Shown: positions 17,801 to 24,445 of the stretch, in pieces
How positions within the stretch are numbered: position 1 is the stretch's first letter
Layout: the number at the start of each line of letters is the position of its first letter
Source: DATKZH01 sp035528065
Lineage (GTDB): Bacteria; Planctomycetota; Planctomycetia; Pirellulales; Thermoguttaceae
Assembly: GCA_035528065.1 (NCBI GenBank)
Contig: DATKZH010000084.1
Location: 10,502-74,501, forward strand
Length of the DNA: 64,000 nucleotides
Direction of reading: 5' to 3'
Made by a program: the position numbers and the translations under genes
The notes under the pieces: model-generated
What the model saw: the letters and a program-made list of their open reading frames with translations, nothing else
Database searches by the model: none
Told to the model about the DNA's origin: nothing

Positions 17801-18134
17801 CAGCCTCGAAGGAGAGGGGATGATCGGCTTCGACAGCTCCATCCAGCTCACGTTCCGAACGAACATGGGACGGCGGGAGTGGCAGGTCCCGCTGGTCCGT
17901 GAGTTCTTCGGCAGGGTCAGCGAGGAGATCATGCAGATCCACGTCGGGGGCACCTTGCAGGACCCGATCCGCTATCGGGAGCCGTTCCCCGGCCTCAACG
18001 AAGCCCTGCGACAATTGCGGGCGGAAATGCAGAGGACGACCGGCGTCTCACCCCTTTTCTCCCAGCCGGGGCCGTATTCCCAGCCGGGCGGGCGGGCCCT
18101 CAACGGGGCGCGGAGGCTGCCGAAGAGAAGATGA
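14805..18134 (+). CDS. Large AsmA-like envelope protein
   Basis: Up to 1109 residues. After an N-terminal membrane segment (VLKWGLLVGLAGAVVAVPLLY, about residues 46-66) the protein is a long repetitive beta-rich periplasmic chain with alternating hydrophobic residues. It ends in an AsmA-like C-terminal region (ADVYELPLMIALLKILG, then FQIHGGHVYLTDITFDGD). Such proteins are thought to bridge the periplasm and help lipid transport or outer-membrane homeostasis. The start is uncertain: the GTG at 14805 lies inside the palindromic repeat, with ATG 14832 and GTG 14919 as in-frame alternatives. None has a clear ribosome binding site. The chain ends in a Pro/Gly/Arg-rich tail. It is probably co-transcribed with the glycosyltransferase. 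Confidence 0.8.
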   Translation: MRETHRHRDMDVCGAFHAPYDCGVCDVNHGGLLPIIQAVVNFCWSVLKWGLLVGLAGAVVAVPLLYQRVDGEIRRRVEEHFARQYPDLKVTVRWAELVEGEGIRVRGVSILDPSLAGPRAELLHVEEAFLCCRADLNALVSGELDVSRVMVRRPVLRPTRQPDGRWNVEKLLDLPPSGSPAPTVWIEGGTIEIFEPSKRPPAVFSLRNVGLHVTPCEKPREPGFGPRTREFRGMFSGDFLQNAQIEGRIDPDQGTWSASGTIDELDLSPEMRHALPSELTARLAVPDVLRGLVALRFRVGSGPTEESPVRFELAGQLTRGRIDDPRLPRPVTDLEAAFRISDEDLLIENLSGASGPSTIEVKLFRLAGFELGVPMWLEAKVRELELDERLRDILPDRLRPEWDKFLPAGKIHADVRLHYDGRRWKPDVTVDCLDAAFTYHKFPYRLQHAQGRIEWKNDEVDVNLVGRTGSRNVRVEGKIVDPAPGCEFWFKVGGSDLPLDEKLFEALRGKARDAVCALNPRGTLDVFFHCWRERPGQPSHKHLRVDVKGGWIRYERFPYPLGNISGVIERNDDHWDFREFVGTNDTGRISCDGDLDVTPEGSRWALRFAGTNVPLEEELRDALGQPHMQQLWNDLRVRGMVDFDATVRRLPGEEKATLTFLEARLDPETTSIEPVWLPYRMENLQGTLVYSDGHVSSSGRLQAGHGRTRMWASVDCSFPEDGTWHLRLGDVDVDRLSPDRELISALRGQLKEAVEALKPGGPVNLRGTLGLAHGRSPDDPLTSTWDLTFTLHHGSVDCGVELENLNGDVTLRGTYDGRTFRSRGELDLDSLTYHGVQFTRVMGPLEIENDLVLLGSSVRRQPGAPDRKITAELFDGTFCGSGWVAIRARPQYQLHATLADGDLSTFAQELMPGRQHLRGRMEAWVRLGGEGRSLNGLGGFGRVELRNADVYELPLMIALLKILGDREPDQTAFSTSDVDFQIHGGHVYLTDITFDGDAFSLEGEGMIGFDSSIQLTFRTNMGRREWQVPLVREFFGRVSEEIMQIHVGGTLQDPIRYREPFPGLNEALRQLRAEMQRTTGVSPLFSQPGPYSQPGGRALNGARRLPKRR

Positions 18135-18231
18135 CGGCCGCGTGGGCGGCCATCCCCATACATCTCGACGAGCTACACTTCTTACAGGGGACTGATAAGA
18201 CGCTGAACTCCCAACCGAGAGGAGGTCTCTG

Positions 18232-18579
18232 ATGAGCCTCGGACCGTTAGGAGGAATCGCCTCGAGCGCCGCCGGATCATCGCTGGCGCAGACCAAGGGC
18301 TCGGACGTCGAGCGAGCCGAACAGGACTCCGCCAATCAGGCCCGCCGCGTCCACACCGACCAGAAGGCCGAAAATGCCGCCGGGATCGGAGAAGCGGACG
18401 GCGAAGACCACGAGACGGCCGAACGGGACGCCGACGGTCGCCGCCTGTGGGAGGGGCCGCCCGAAGGACAAGCCGCCGAGGAGCCGGACGAAGCGGACGA
18501 GGCCCACGCCACGCACGACTCCCCTCGCAGCAAAGACTCCTCCGGACAGTGCGGCAACCTGCTCGACTTGAGCGGCTGA
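18232..18579 (+). CDS. Small conserved planctomycete protein of unknown function
   Basis: A 115-residue, very acidic and hydrophilic product (many Asp, Glu, Ala; MSLGPLGGIASSAAGSSL at the start; DGEDHETAERDADGRRLWE in the middle). The GAGGAGG box eight bases before the ATG makes translation very likely. I recall similar short proteins beginning MSLGPLGG in other planctomycetes, but this was not checked. No membrane segment, signal peptide or catalytic motif is visible, and the composition suggests an intrinsically disordered protein. It stands alone between the AsmA-like gene and dapF. Confidence 0.8.
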   Translation: MSLGPLGGIASSAAGSSLAQTKGSDVERAEQDSANQARRVHTDQKAENAAGIGEADGEDHETAERDADGRRLWEGPPEGQAAEEPDEADEAHATHDSPRSKDSSGQCGNLLDLSG

Positions 18580-18638
18580 CGTCGCGCCAAGCACTGCTCG
18601 CCAGGGATCCGCCGAAGAACAACTTCCGCACTTGCGGG

Positions 18639-18700
18639 GTAGTAGGCACACGCCGTGTGCCGTAACCGGCGGACGGCACACGGCGTGTGCCTGCTACTAC
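18639..18700. repeat. Palindromic repeat GTAGTAGGCACACG family, copy 1
   Basis: A 62-base palindrome with arms GTAGTAGGCACACGCCGTG / CACGGCGTGTGCCTGCTAC and a 13-base loop (GTAACCGGCGGAC). A second copy lies at 29298-29356. Upstream of both copies on the plus strand there is a related GGATCnGCCGAAnAAnAAC flank, so the mobile unit is longer than the palindrome. Confidence 0.92.
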
Positions 18701-18793
18701 GGTTGTCCGGCCCGGTGCGATCTCGTAGAATCCCCTGTTTGCCGGGGTTGCCTTCCGCCCGGGAGGCGTTCCTTTCTGCCTGGGAGTCAAGCG

Positions 18794-19651
18794 GTGCGTT
18801 TCGTCAAGATGCACGGGGCCGGAAACGACTACGTCTTTGTGGACTGCTTCGCGCAGCCGGTGCCCCACGACCCGGCCGCGATGGCCCGGCAGGTCTCCGA
18901 CCGCCACTTCGGGATCGGCGGCGATGGGCTGATCCTTATCCTCCCCTCCCGGGTGGCCGACGCCCGAATGTGGATGTTCAACGCCGATGGCTCCGAGGCC
19001 GAGATGTGCGGAAACGGGATCCGCTGCGTGGCCAAGTACCTCTACGATCACGGGCTCTGCCGCCGAGAGACCATCCACATCGAGACGGGGGCCGGCGTGC
19101 TCTCGCTCGACTTGGAGATCGACGGAGGCCGCACCCGGCGCGTCCGCGTCGACATGGGCGTCCCGGTCCTCCCGCCGGACAGGATCCCGACCACCTTGCC
19201 GGGCGACCCGTCACGGGAGGGAAGCCCCGTCGTCGAGGCCGAGCTGGAAGTGGCAGGCGAGCGGCTCCGCGTGACGTGCGTCTCCATGGGCAACCCGCAC
19301 GCGGTGACCTTCGTCGACCGGTTGACCGATCGCTGGGCGTTGGAGATCGGCCCGAAGATCGAGGTCGATCCCCATTTCCCCAACCGCACCAACGCGGAGT
19401 TCGTCGAGGTGATTTCCCCGACCGAGGTCCGCATGCGCGTGTGGGAGCGGGGAAGCGGCGAGACGTTGGCCTGTGGCACCGGGGCCACCGCCGTGGGTGT
19501 GGCCGGCGTCTTGGCCGCACGCACCGAGCGAAGGATCGTCGTCCATCTGCTCGGCGGCGATTTGGAGATCGAGTGGGCCGACAACCACCATGCCTACATG
19601 ACCGGCCCGGCCGTCGAAGTCTTCTCCGGCGAGTGGAACGACAGTGGGTAG
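18794..19651 (+). CDS. dapF: Diaminopimelate epimerase
   Basis: The 285-residue product has all DapF signatures: MHGAGNDYVFVDC, FGIGGDGLILI, the first catalytic Cys in SEAEMCGNGIRCVAKY and the second in GETLACGTGATAVG. It interconverts LL- and meso-diaminopimelate in the cytoplasm, for lysine and peptidoglycan synthesis; its presence fits planctomycetes having DAP-type peptidoglycan. The start is the GTG at 18794 with GGGAG about eight bases upstream. Longer in-frame starts (TTG 18632) would translate the palindromic repeat and are rejected. Confidence 0.97.
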   Translation: MRFVKMHGAGNDYVFVDCFAQPVPHDPAAMARQVSDRHFGIGGDGLILILPSRVADARMWMFNADGSEAEMCGNGIRCVAKYLYDHGLCRRETIHIETGAGVLSLDLEIDGGRTRRVRVDMGVPVLPPDRIPTTLPGDPSREGSPVVEAELEVAGERLRVTCVSMGNPHAVTFVDRLTDRWALEIGPKIEVDPHFPNRTNAEFVEVISPTEVRMRVWERGSGETLACGTGATAVGVAGVLAARTERRIVVHLLGGDLEIEWADNHHAYMTGPAVEVFSGEWNDSG

Positions 19652-19708
19652 CGGGCCGCTTGCCGCTTCGCCCGTTAGCCAACGGACTTGGCACCCAACT
19701 CGGAAACG

Positions 19709-20617
19709 ATGACCACCAACAACTCCTTCCTCCTGGGCCTGGGCGGACTGCTAGGCACGGCCGCCGTCCGCCATTGGATGGGCACCCTGGACTACAAGGT
19801 CGCCTACTACGACCCGGCCGCCGACGCCGCCCTCCCCGAGTGCCGAGGTCGGAAAATCTACCTCTTCTGGCACGAGTACATCCTCTTTCCCTTCTTCCTC
19901 CGGGCACACTGCAACGTGGCGATGCTCCTGAGCCGGCACCGCGACGCCGAGATCCTCTCCCGGGCGGCGCGCCACATGGGCTTCGAGATTGTCCGCGGCT
20001 CCACGCGACGCGGCGGCGTGGCCGCTATCCGAAAGCTGCTCAGGAAGAGCCGCAGCATGCACCTGACGATCACGCCCGACGGCCCCCTCGGGCCCCGACG
20101 CCGGATGGCCCCGGGATCGGTCTTCCTGGCCTCCAGGCTGGGCCTGCCCATCGTGCTCCTGGGTCTCGGCTACGACCGCCCCTGGCGCGTGAAGACCTGG
20201 GACCGCTTCGCCATTCCCCGGCCTCACTCGCGTGCCCGGGGCGTCCTCAGTCCCGAAATCCACGTCCCGCCCGATCTGGACCGAGTGGGACTGGATCACT
20301 TCCGCGCCAGCATCGAGCGGGTGCTCACCCGTCTGACCCAGGAAGCGGAGGCCTGGGCCGAATCGAGCACCCGCAAGCTCGGCCAGACCCTCGTACGCCC
20401 CGGCCCGGCCCGGCTTCCCTATCGCCGCGTGGATCCGGCGCACGTGATCTCCCCTTCGCACGTGGGCGCCCTCTCGCGCGTCGTGGCGCCCCGGAATCAT
20501 CGCGGGGTGGCTGGGGTCGAACGAAGTGAGCCCCCAGTTTCCCTGGTCACCGGGGGCTCGCTGCGCTCGACCCCGGCCACCCACCACGGCCCCCGGCCGT
20601 CAGGCGATCCGGTATAA
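19709..20617 (+). CDS. DUF374 lysophospholipid-acyltransferase-like protein with repeat-derived tail
   Basis: The 302-residue product resembles DUF374 acyltransferases of the LPLAT superfamily: YLFWHEYILFPFFLR, GFEIVRGSTRRGGVAAIRKL, LTITPDGPLGPRRRMAPGS and GLPIVLLGLGYDRPWRVKTWD. It probably acylates a lipid, perhaps lipid A, at the inner membrane. Start ATG 19709 is preferred; a TTG at 19688 is possible. The last 30 or so residues (from about GVAGVERSEPP) are encoded by the palindromic repeat at 20509-20578, so the native C-terminus was replaced or extended by the insertion. It lies between dapF and xseA, all on the plus strand. Confidence 0.86.
   Translation: MTTNNSFLLGLGGLLGTAAVRHWMGTLDYKVAYYDPAADAALPECRGRKIYLFWHEYILFPFFLRAHCNVAMLLSRHRDAEILSRAARHMGFEIVRGSTRRGGVAAIRKLLRKSRSMHLTITPDGPLGPRRRMAPGSVFLASRLGLPIVLLGLGYDRPWRVKTWDRFAIPRPHSRARGVLSPEIHVPPDLDRVGLDHFRASIERVLTRLTQEAEAWAESSTRKLGQTLVRPGPARLPYRRVDPAHVISPSHVGALSRVVAPRNHRGVAGVERSEPPVSLVTGGSLRSTPATHHGPRPSGDPV
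20509..20578. repeat. Palindromic repeat, ERSEPP family, copy B (inside a coding end)
   Basis: A 70-base palindrome, opposite in orientation to the copy at 2840-2908. The outer arms are nearly identical and the inner loop diverged. It is translated in frame as the C-terminal tail of the DUF374 protein. Confidence 0.88.
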
Positions 20618-20618
20618 T
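20613..20618 (+). promoter_or_regulatory. Possible -10 element of xseA
   Basis: A perfect TATAAT lies 47 bases before the xseA start, right after the repeat. No good -35 is visible, so support is weak. Confidence 0.35.
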
Positions 20619-20665
20619 GGCCCGGTCGAGCCGCATTCCCGTTCACCTCTCGCCAGGACGGCCTC

Positions 20666-21907
20666 ATGCCCCAGGGTGATCTCTTTTCCGAAAGCCGGCG
20701 ACGCCCGCCCATCCTTTCCATCTCGGAGCTGACCGCCCGGATCAAGGATCTCTTGGAGACGTCGTTCTCCGACGTCTGGGTTGCCGGGGAGATCTCCAAC
20801 TTCGCTCGGCCTCGCTCGGGACACTGCTACCTGACGCTCAAGGACGAAGGGGCCCAACTGTCCGCGGTTATCTGGCGCACGACGGCCCGGCGCGTGCGGT
20901 TCGACTTGCACGACGGGCTGGAAGTGATCTGCCGGGGGCGGATCGGCGTCTACCCTCCCCACGGCAAGTACCAGTTGATCATCGAACAAATCGAGCCGAA
21001 AGGGATCGGGGCGCTCGAGCTGGCGTTCCGGCAACTCCACGAGAAGCTCGCCCGGGAAGGACTCTTCGACCCCCGCCACAAGCAGCCGCTCCCCCGCTTC
21101 GTGCGGCGGATCGCCGTGGTCACCAGCCCCACCGGGGCGGCGATCCACGACTTCCTCCAAGTCCTCCGCCGGCGATGGCGAGGCGCCGACGTGCTGGTCG
21201 TGCCGGTCCGCGTGCAGGGCGAGGGCGCGGCCGAGGAGATCGCCGCGGCGATCGAGCTGGTCAATCGTCTCGCCCAGCCGGTCGACTGCCTGGTCGTTAC
21301 CCGCGGCGGCGGCAGCCTGGAGGACCTTTGGGCGTTCAACGAGGAGGTGGTGGTCCGCGCGATCTTCGCTTCCCGGGTGCCCGTCGTCTCGGCCGTGGGC
21401 CACGAGATCGACGTGACGCTCTCCGACCTGGTAGCCGACGTTCGGGCGTTGACCCCCTCGGAAGCCGCCGAACGGATCGTTCCCGCGGCCGAGGAGATGA
21501 TGGGCCAGCTTCGCCAGTATCAGGAACGGCTGCTCGCCGCGCTTCGATCGCGGACCTCCGCGGCCCGGTCGCGGCTTGGCGCCGTGGCCGCCCACCGCGT
21601 GTTCCGCCGACCGCTGGAACGGGTGCGCCAGTCGGAGCGGCGGCTCGACGAGCTGGCGTCCCGTGCCGACCGGGCGGTCCGCGGTTGCGTGCGCATGAGC
21701 CGGCGGCACGCCGACTCCCTGTCCGCCCGACTCGACGCCCTCAGCCCCCTGGCCGTGCTCGGCCGCGGCTACAGCCTGACGCAACGGGCGGCCGACGGCC
21801 GGGTGATTCGCGACGCGGGCGAGCTCGCGCCGGGCCAACAGATCCGCACCCGATTCGCCCGGGGCCGCGCGCTCAGCCGGGTGGAAGAGGTCGAGCCGGA
21901 GACGTAG
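20666..21907 (+). CDS. xseA: Exodeoxyribonuclease VII large subunit
   Basis: The 413-residue product has an N-terminal OB-fold (DVWVAGEISNFARPRSGHCYLTLKD) and the catalytic core of XseA (RIAVVTSPTGAAIHDFLQVL, VVTRGGGSLEDLWAFNEE, VSAVGHEIDVTLSDLVADVR), then a coiled-coil arm and the GRGYSLT C-terminal motif. With the small subunit XseB it degrades single-stranded DNA in both directions in repair. xseB is not found next to it; it may be elsewhere. The coding end is followed closely by the convergent amidohydrolase gene. Confidence 0.97.
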   Translation: MPQGDLFSESRRRPPILSISELTARIKDLLETSFSDVWVAGEISNFARPRSGHCYLTLKDEGAQLSAVIWRTTARRVRFDLHDGLEVICRGRIGVYPPHGKYQLIIEQIEPKGIGALELAFRQLHEKLAREGLFDPRHKQPLPRFVRRIAVVTSPTGAAIHDFLQVLRRRWRGADVLVVPVRVQGEGAAEEIAAAIELVNRLAQPVDCLVVTRGGGSLEDLWAFNEEVVVRAIFASRVPVVSAVGHEIDVTLSDLVADVRALTPSEAAERIVPAAEEMMGQLRQYQERLLAALRSRTSAARSRLGAVAAHRVFRRPLERVRQSERRLDELASRADRAVRGCVRMSRRHADSLSARLDALSPLAVLGRGYSLTQRAADGRVIRDAGELAPGQQIRTRFARGRALSRVEEVEPET

Positions 21908-21974
21908 GGTCAACGCATTTTCGCCCACGGTCCGGCGACCGGGCCGGGCGAAGCCGCGAGCGGCGGTGCGCCGG

Positions 21975-23756
21975 TCACGGATCACCGGCCACCGACGGCT
22001 CCTTCCGGTAAAGCACCCTGCCGCCGACGATGGTGTAGAGGACCTCGGCGCCGAGAATCTCCTCCGCCGGCACGGTCAGGACGTCCTTCGACAGGACCAC
22101 GACGTCGGCCAGCTTGCCGGGCGTGAGCGAGCCTTTGAGGTCTTCCTCGAACGCGGCGTAGGCGGCGTCGAGCGTGTACGAGCGGAGGGCCTCGTGGCGG
22201 GTCATGCGCTGCTCGGGGAAGAAGGCCGTGCCGTCGGCGAGCTTGCGCGTGACGCTGGCGTAGAAGCACTCGATGGGGCTCAGGTTCTCGACCGGCGCAT
22301 CGGTCCCGTTGGCGACCACCGCACGCGAGTCGAGCAGGCTCCGCCACGCGTAGGCACCGACTTGGGCGCGCTCGGTACCCAGTCGCTTTACGACGAAGGG
22401 GCCGTCGGACGTGGCGTGGCACCCTTGCATCGCGGCCGTGACGCCCAGCTTGCCGAGGCGCGGGATCTCGGCGGGATGCAAGTGCTGCGTGTGCTCGATT
22501 CGCCAGCGGAGGTTTTTTGCTTGTGGATGCTCCTGGAAGACGTCCTGGAACACATTGAGCGTCTCGCGGTTCGCCCGATCGCCGATCGCGTGGACGCAGA
22601 GCTGGAAGCCGTGGCGGATAGCCAGTTGGGCGGTGCGACGGATGGCGTCGACCGGCGTGGTGTTCAGCCCGACGCTTTCCGGCAGGTCGTCGTACGGCTC
22701 CAAGAGCCACGCGCCGTGCGTGCCGAGCGCCCCGTCGATGAACCGCTTGACCGCCCGGACGGTCAGGTGATGGTTGCCCTCGCCGACGATGCGGTACTCG
22801 GGGAGCCGCTCGGCCAGGACGTCGTTCGACTCGCCGATCATCACCCAGAGCCGCACCTTGAGCCGGCCCTGGAGGGCGAGCTTGCGGAGATGGTCGATAG
22901 TGGCCAATGAGGAGCCGGCATCGCAGAAGGTGGTCACGCCCTGGGAGAGGCACTCCTCGGTGGCCAGGCGGATCGCCTCGTCCAACTCGTCGGCCTCGTG
23001 TTGGGCGGTTCGCCGGGCCTCGCCCCGCTTCTGGGCCCGGTGGATCAGGCCCATCGACTCCTCGCGGAAGACGCCGGTCGGGTTGCCGGCCTCGTCGCGG
23101 AGGATCTCGCCGCCCTGGGGGCTTTCGGTGTTCTTATCGACGCCGGCCAGTTCCATGGCCTTGGCGTTGGCCAGGCACATGTGCCCGGAACCGTGGGCGA
23201 GCATCACCGGGTGGTCGGGCACGGCCTGGGAGAGCTTTTCGTGCGTGGGATATCCCTGCACGCTGGGGCTGGGCGGCGGCCGCCACTTGGCCTGGTGCCA
23301 GCCGCGGCCCACAATCCAGCGGCCGGGCGGCGTACTGTGGGCCGCCCCTTCGACCAGCCCGACGATCTCGTCCCAGGTCCGCGCCTTCGACAGGTCGAGA
23401 ATCATCTTCGACCGGCCCAGGGAGACGAAGTGCGCGTGGCTGTCGATGAAGCCGGGCACGGCCAGCTTTCCCGCCAGATCGATCACCTGCGTGCCGTCGC
23501 CGATCCAGCGCTTCACCTCCGCGTCGTCGCCGACGGCGACGATCCGGTCGCCGCGGATCGCCAAGGCTTCGGCCTGCGGGTGGGAGTCGTCCATGGTGAC
23601 GATCGTGCCGCCGGTCAAGACCAGATCGGCCGGTTCCTCCCCAGCCGCCGCAGCCGAGGGAAACAGCAGGACCGCGAGCACGAGCGCCGCGCCGAAGCGC
23701 GATCGATCGCGCCCGTCGGGTCGGTCACTCGTCGCACGGAAAGTAGTCTCTCGCAC
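21975..23756 (-). CDS. Secreted YtcJ-like amidohydrolase
   Basis: The 593-residue product has an N-terminal signal peptide (GAALVLAVLLFPSAAAAG) and the amidohydrolase_3 pattern of the YtcJ group: DSHAHFVSLG metal site, FCDAGSS, HAIGDRANRETLNVF, RIEHTQHLHP and ANGTDAPVENLSP. It is probably a zinc hydrolase acting in the periplasm on an unknown amide or cyclic substrate. The GTG start at 23756 has GGGAG eight bases upstream. Longer in-frame starts up to 23918 would translate a tandem-hairpin repeat (23841-23888) and are rejected. It is divergent from the Clp-like operon. Confidence 0.9.
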   Translation of the reverse strand: MRETTFRATSDRPDGRDRSRFGAALVLAVLLFPSAAAAGEEPADLVLTGGTIVTMDDSHPQAEALAIRGDRIVAVGDDAEVKRWIGDGTQVIDLAGKLAVPGFIDSHAHFVSLGRSKMILDLSKARTWDEIVGLVEGAAHSTPPGRWIVGRGWHQAKWRPPPSPSVQGYPTHEKLSQAVPDHPVMLAHGSGHMCLANAKAMELAGVDKNTESPQGGEILRDEAGNPTGVFREESMGLIHRAQKRGEARRTAQHEADELDEAIRLATEECLSQGVTTFCDAGSSLATIDHLRKLALQGRLKVRLWVMIGESNDVLAERLPEYRIVGEGNHHLTVRAVKRFIDGALGTHGAWLLEPYDDLPESVGLNTTPVDAIRRTAQLAIRHGFQLCVHAIGDRANRETLNVFQDVFQEHPQAKNLRWRIEHTQHLHPAEIPRLGKLGVTAAMQGCHATSDGPFVVKRLGTERAQVGAYAWRSLLDSRAVVANGTDAPVENLSPIECFYASVTRKLADGTAFFPEQRMTRHEALRSYTLDAAYAAFEEDLKGSLTPGKLADVVVLSKDVLTVPAEEILGAEVLYTIVGGRVLYRKEPSVAGDP

Positions 23757-23840
23757 GGCATCGGCTCCCAAAGCATAGGGACGCGACCGCCGGTCGCGGC
23801 TTTGCAGACTTCGCGGGACAAGGAAATGCCTGCACGGTCG

Positions 23841-23888
23841 GGTGCCACTGGCGTCTCGCCAGTGCACGGGCAAGATGCCCGTGCCACC
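23841..23888. repeat. Tandem-hairpin repeat GGCACGGGC family
   Basis: Two adjoining perfect hairpins: CACTGGCG-TCT-CGCCAGTG and CACGGGC-AAGAT-GCCCGTG. A partial copy of the second lies near 2665-2684. The element sits in the 420-base divergent region between the amidohydrolase and the small gene at 24177; nothing else is seen there except the promoter at 24065. Confidence 0.85.
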
Positions 23889-24064
23889 CACCGCGGCTTG
23901 GTGGGCTAGCGATCCCACGACTCCCGTTCGTTAAGGGGGTGGGCAAAGGCTCGACGATTCGAGAGCCCGTCGGGGGCCCGTCGCCGGGATGGCACGACGG
24001 CGGCCGGGCCGTAGCATACCGTGTCGACCGGCGTGGTGCAAACTACGGTTGCGCCGGAGGCTGG

Positions 24065-24094
24065 TTGACAGCGGTTATCCCCGTAGGTCACAAT
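24065..24094 (+). promoter_or_regulatory. Likely promoter of the Clp-like operon
   Basis: A perfect TTGACA (24065-24070) and CACAAT (24089-24094) are separated by 18 bases, about 80 bases before the first gene. Confidence 0.55.
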
Positions 24095-24176
24095 GGCAGC
24101 ATTCTGTGGCGGCTCTTCCGTCGCACACATGAGCCAGTCCCTCGAGTGTCGCCTTTGCTGAAAGAGGTGCCAAATC

Positions 24177-24440
24177 GTGAATGCCCGCGACAGTCTTCGA
24201 CAGACCTCGCCGCACGGCTATCAGCAGGTGCTCCTGCCGGGTTCGGACGCCCAGGCGTGGTGGCTGAACGCCCCGGCGGAGGCGGTGAACCTGGTTCCGT
24301 ATGCGGACCATCTGACGGCATGGTCGCCCCTTCTGAACTCGGTCGAAAAGCCCGCCGCCGCTGACGGCGCGGTCCCGTTCGGCCCGATCCGAGCGGAACA
24401 CTTGGCCACAGGCTTGAAAGTCGGTTTTGCGGAGGTCTAG
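24177..24440 (+). CDS. Small protein of unknown function, first gene of Clp-like operon
   Basis: An 87-residue product beginning with GTG (AGAGG about eight bases upstream) and reading MNARDSLRQTSPHGYQQV at the start. I do not recognise the family. It has no membrane segment or Cys, is rich in Ala, Pro and Leu, and contains a Trp pair (QAWWLN). Its stop is five bases before the start of the Clp-like ATPase, so the two are very probably co-translated. The spacing suggests an adaptor or partner of the ATPase. Confidence 0.65.
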   Translation: MNARDSLRQTSPHGYQQVLLPGSDAQAWWLNAPAEAVNLVPYADHLTAWSPLLNSVEKPAAADGAVPFGPIRAEHLATGLKVGFAEV

Positions 24441-24445
24441 GAGCG

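Noticed and set aside
23757..23918. N-terminal extension of the amidohydrolase
   Set aside because: It translates a tandem-hairpin repeat; the GTG at 23756 has a good ribosome binding site and precedes the signal peptide.
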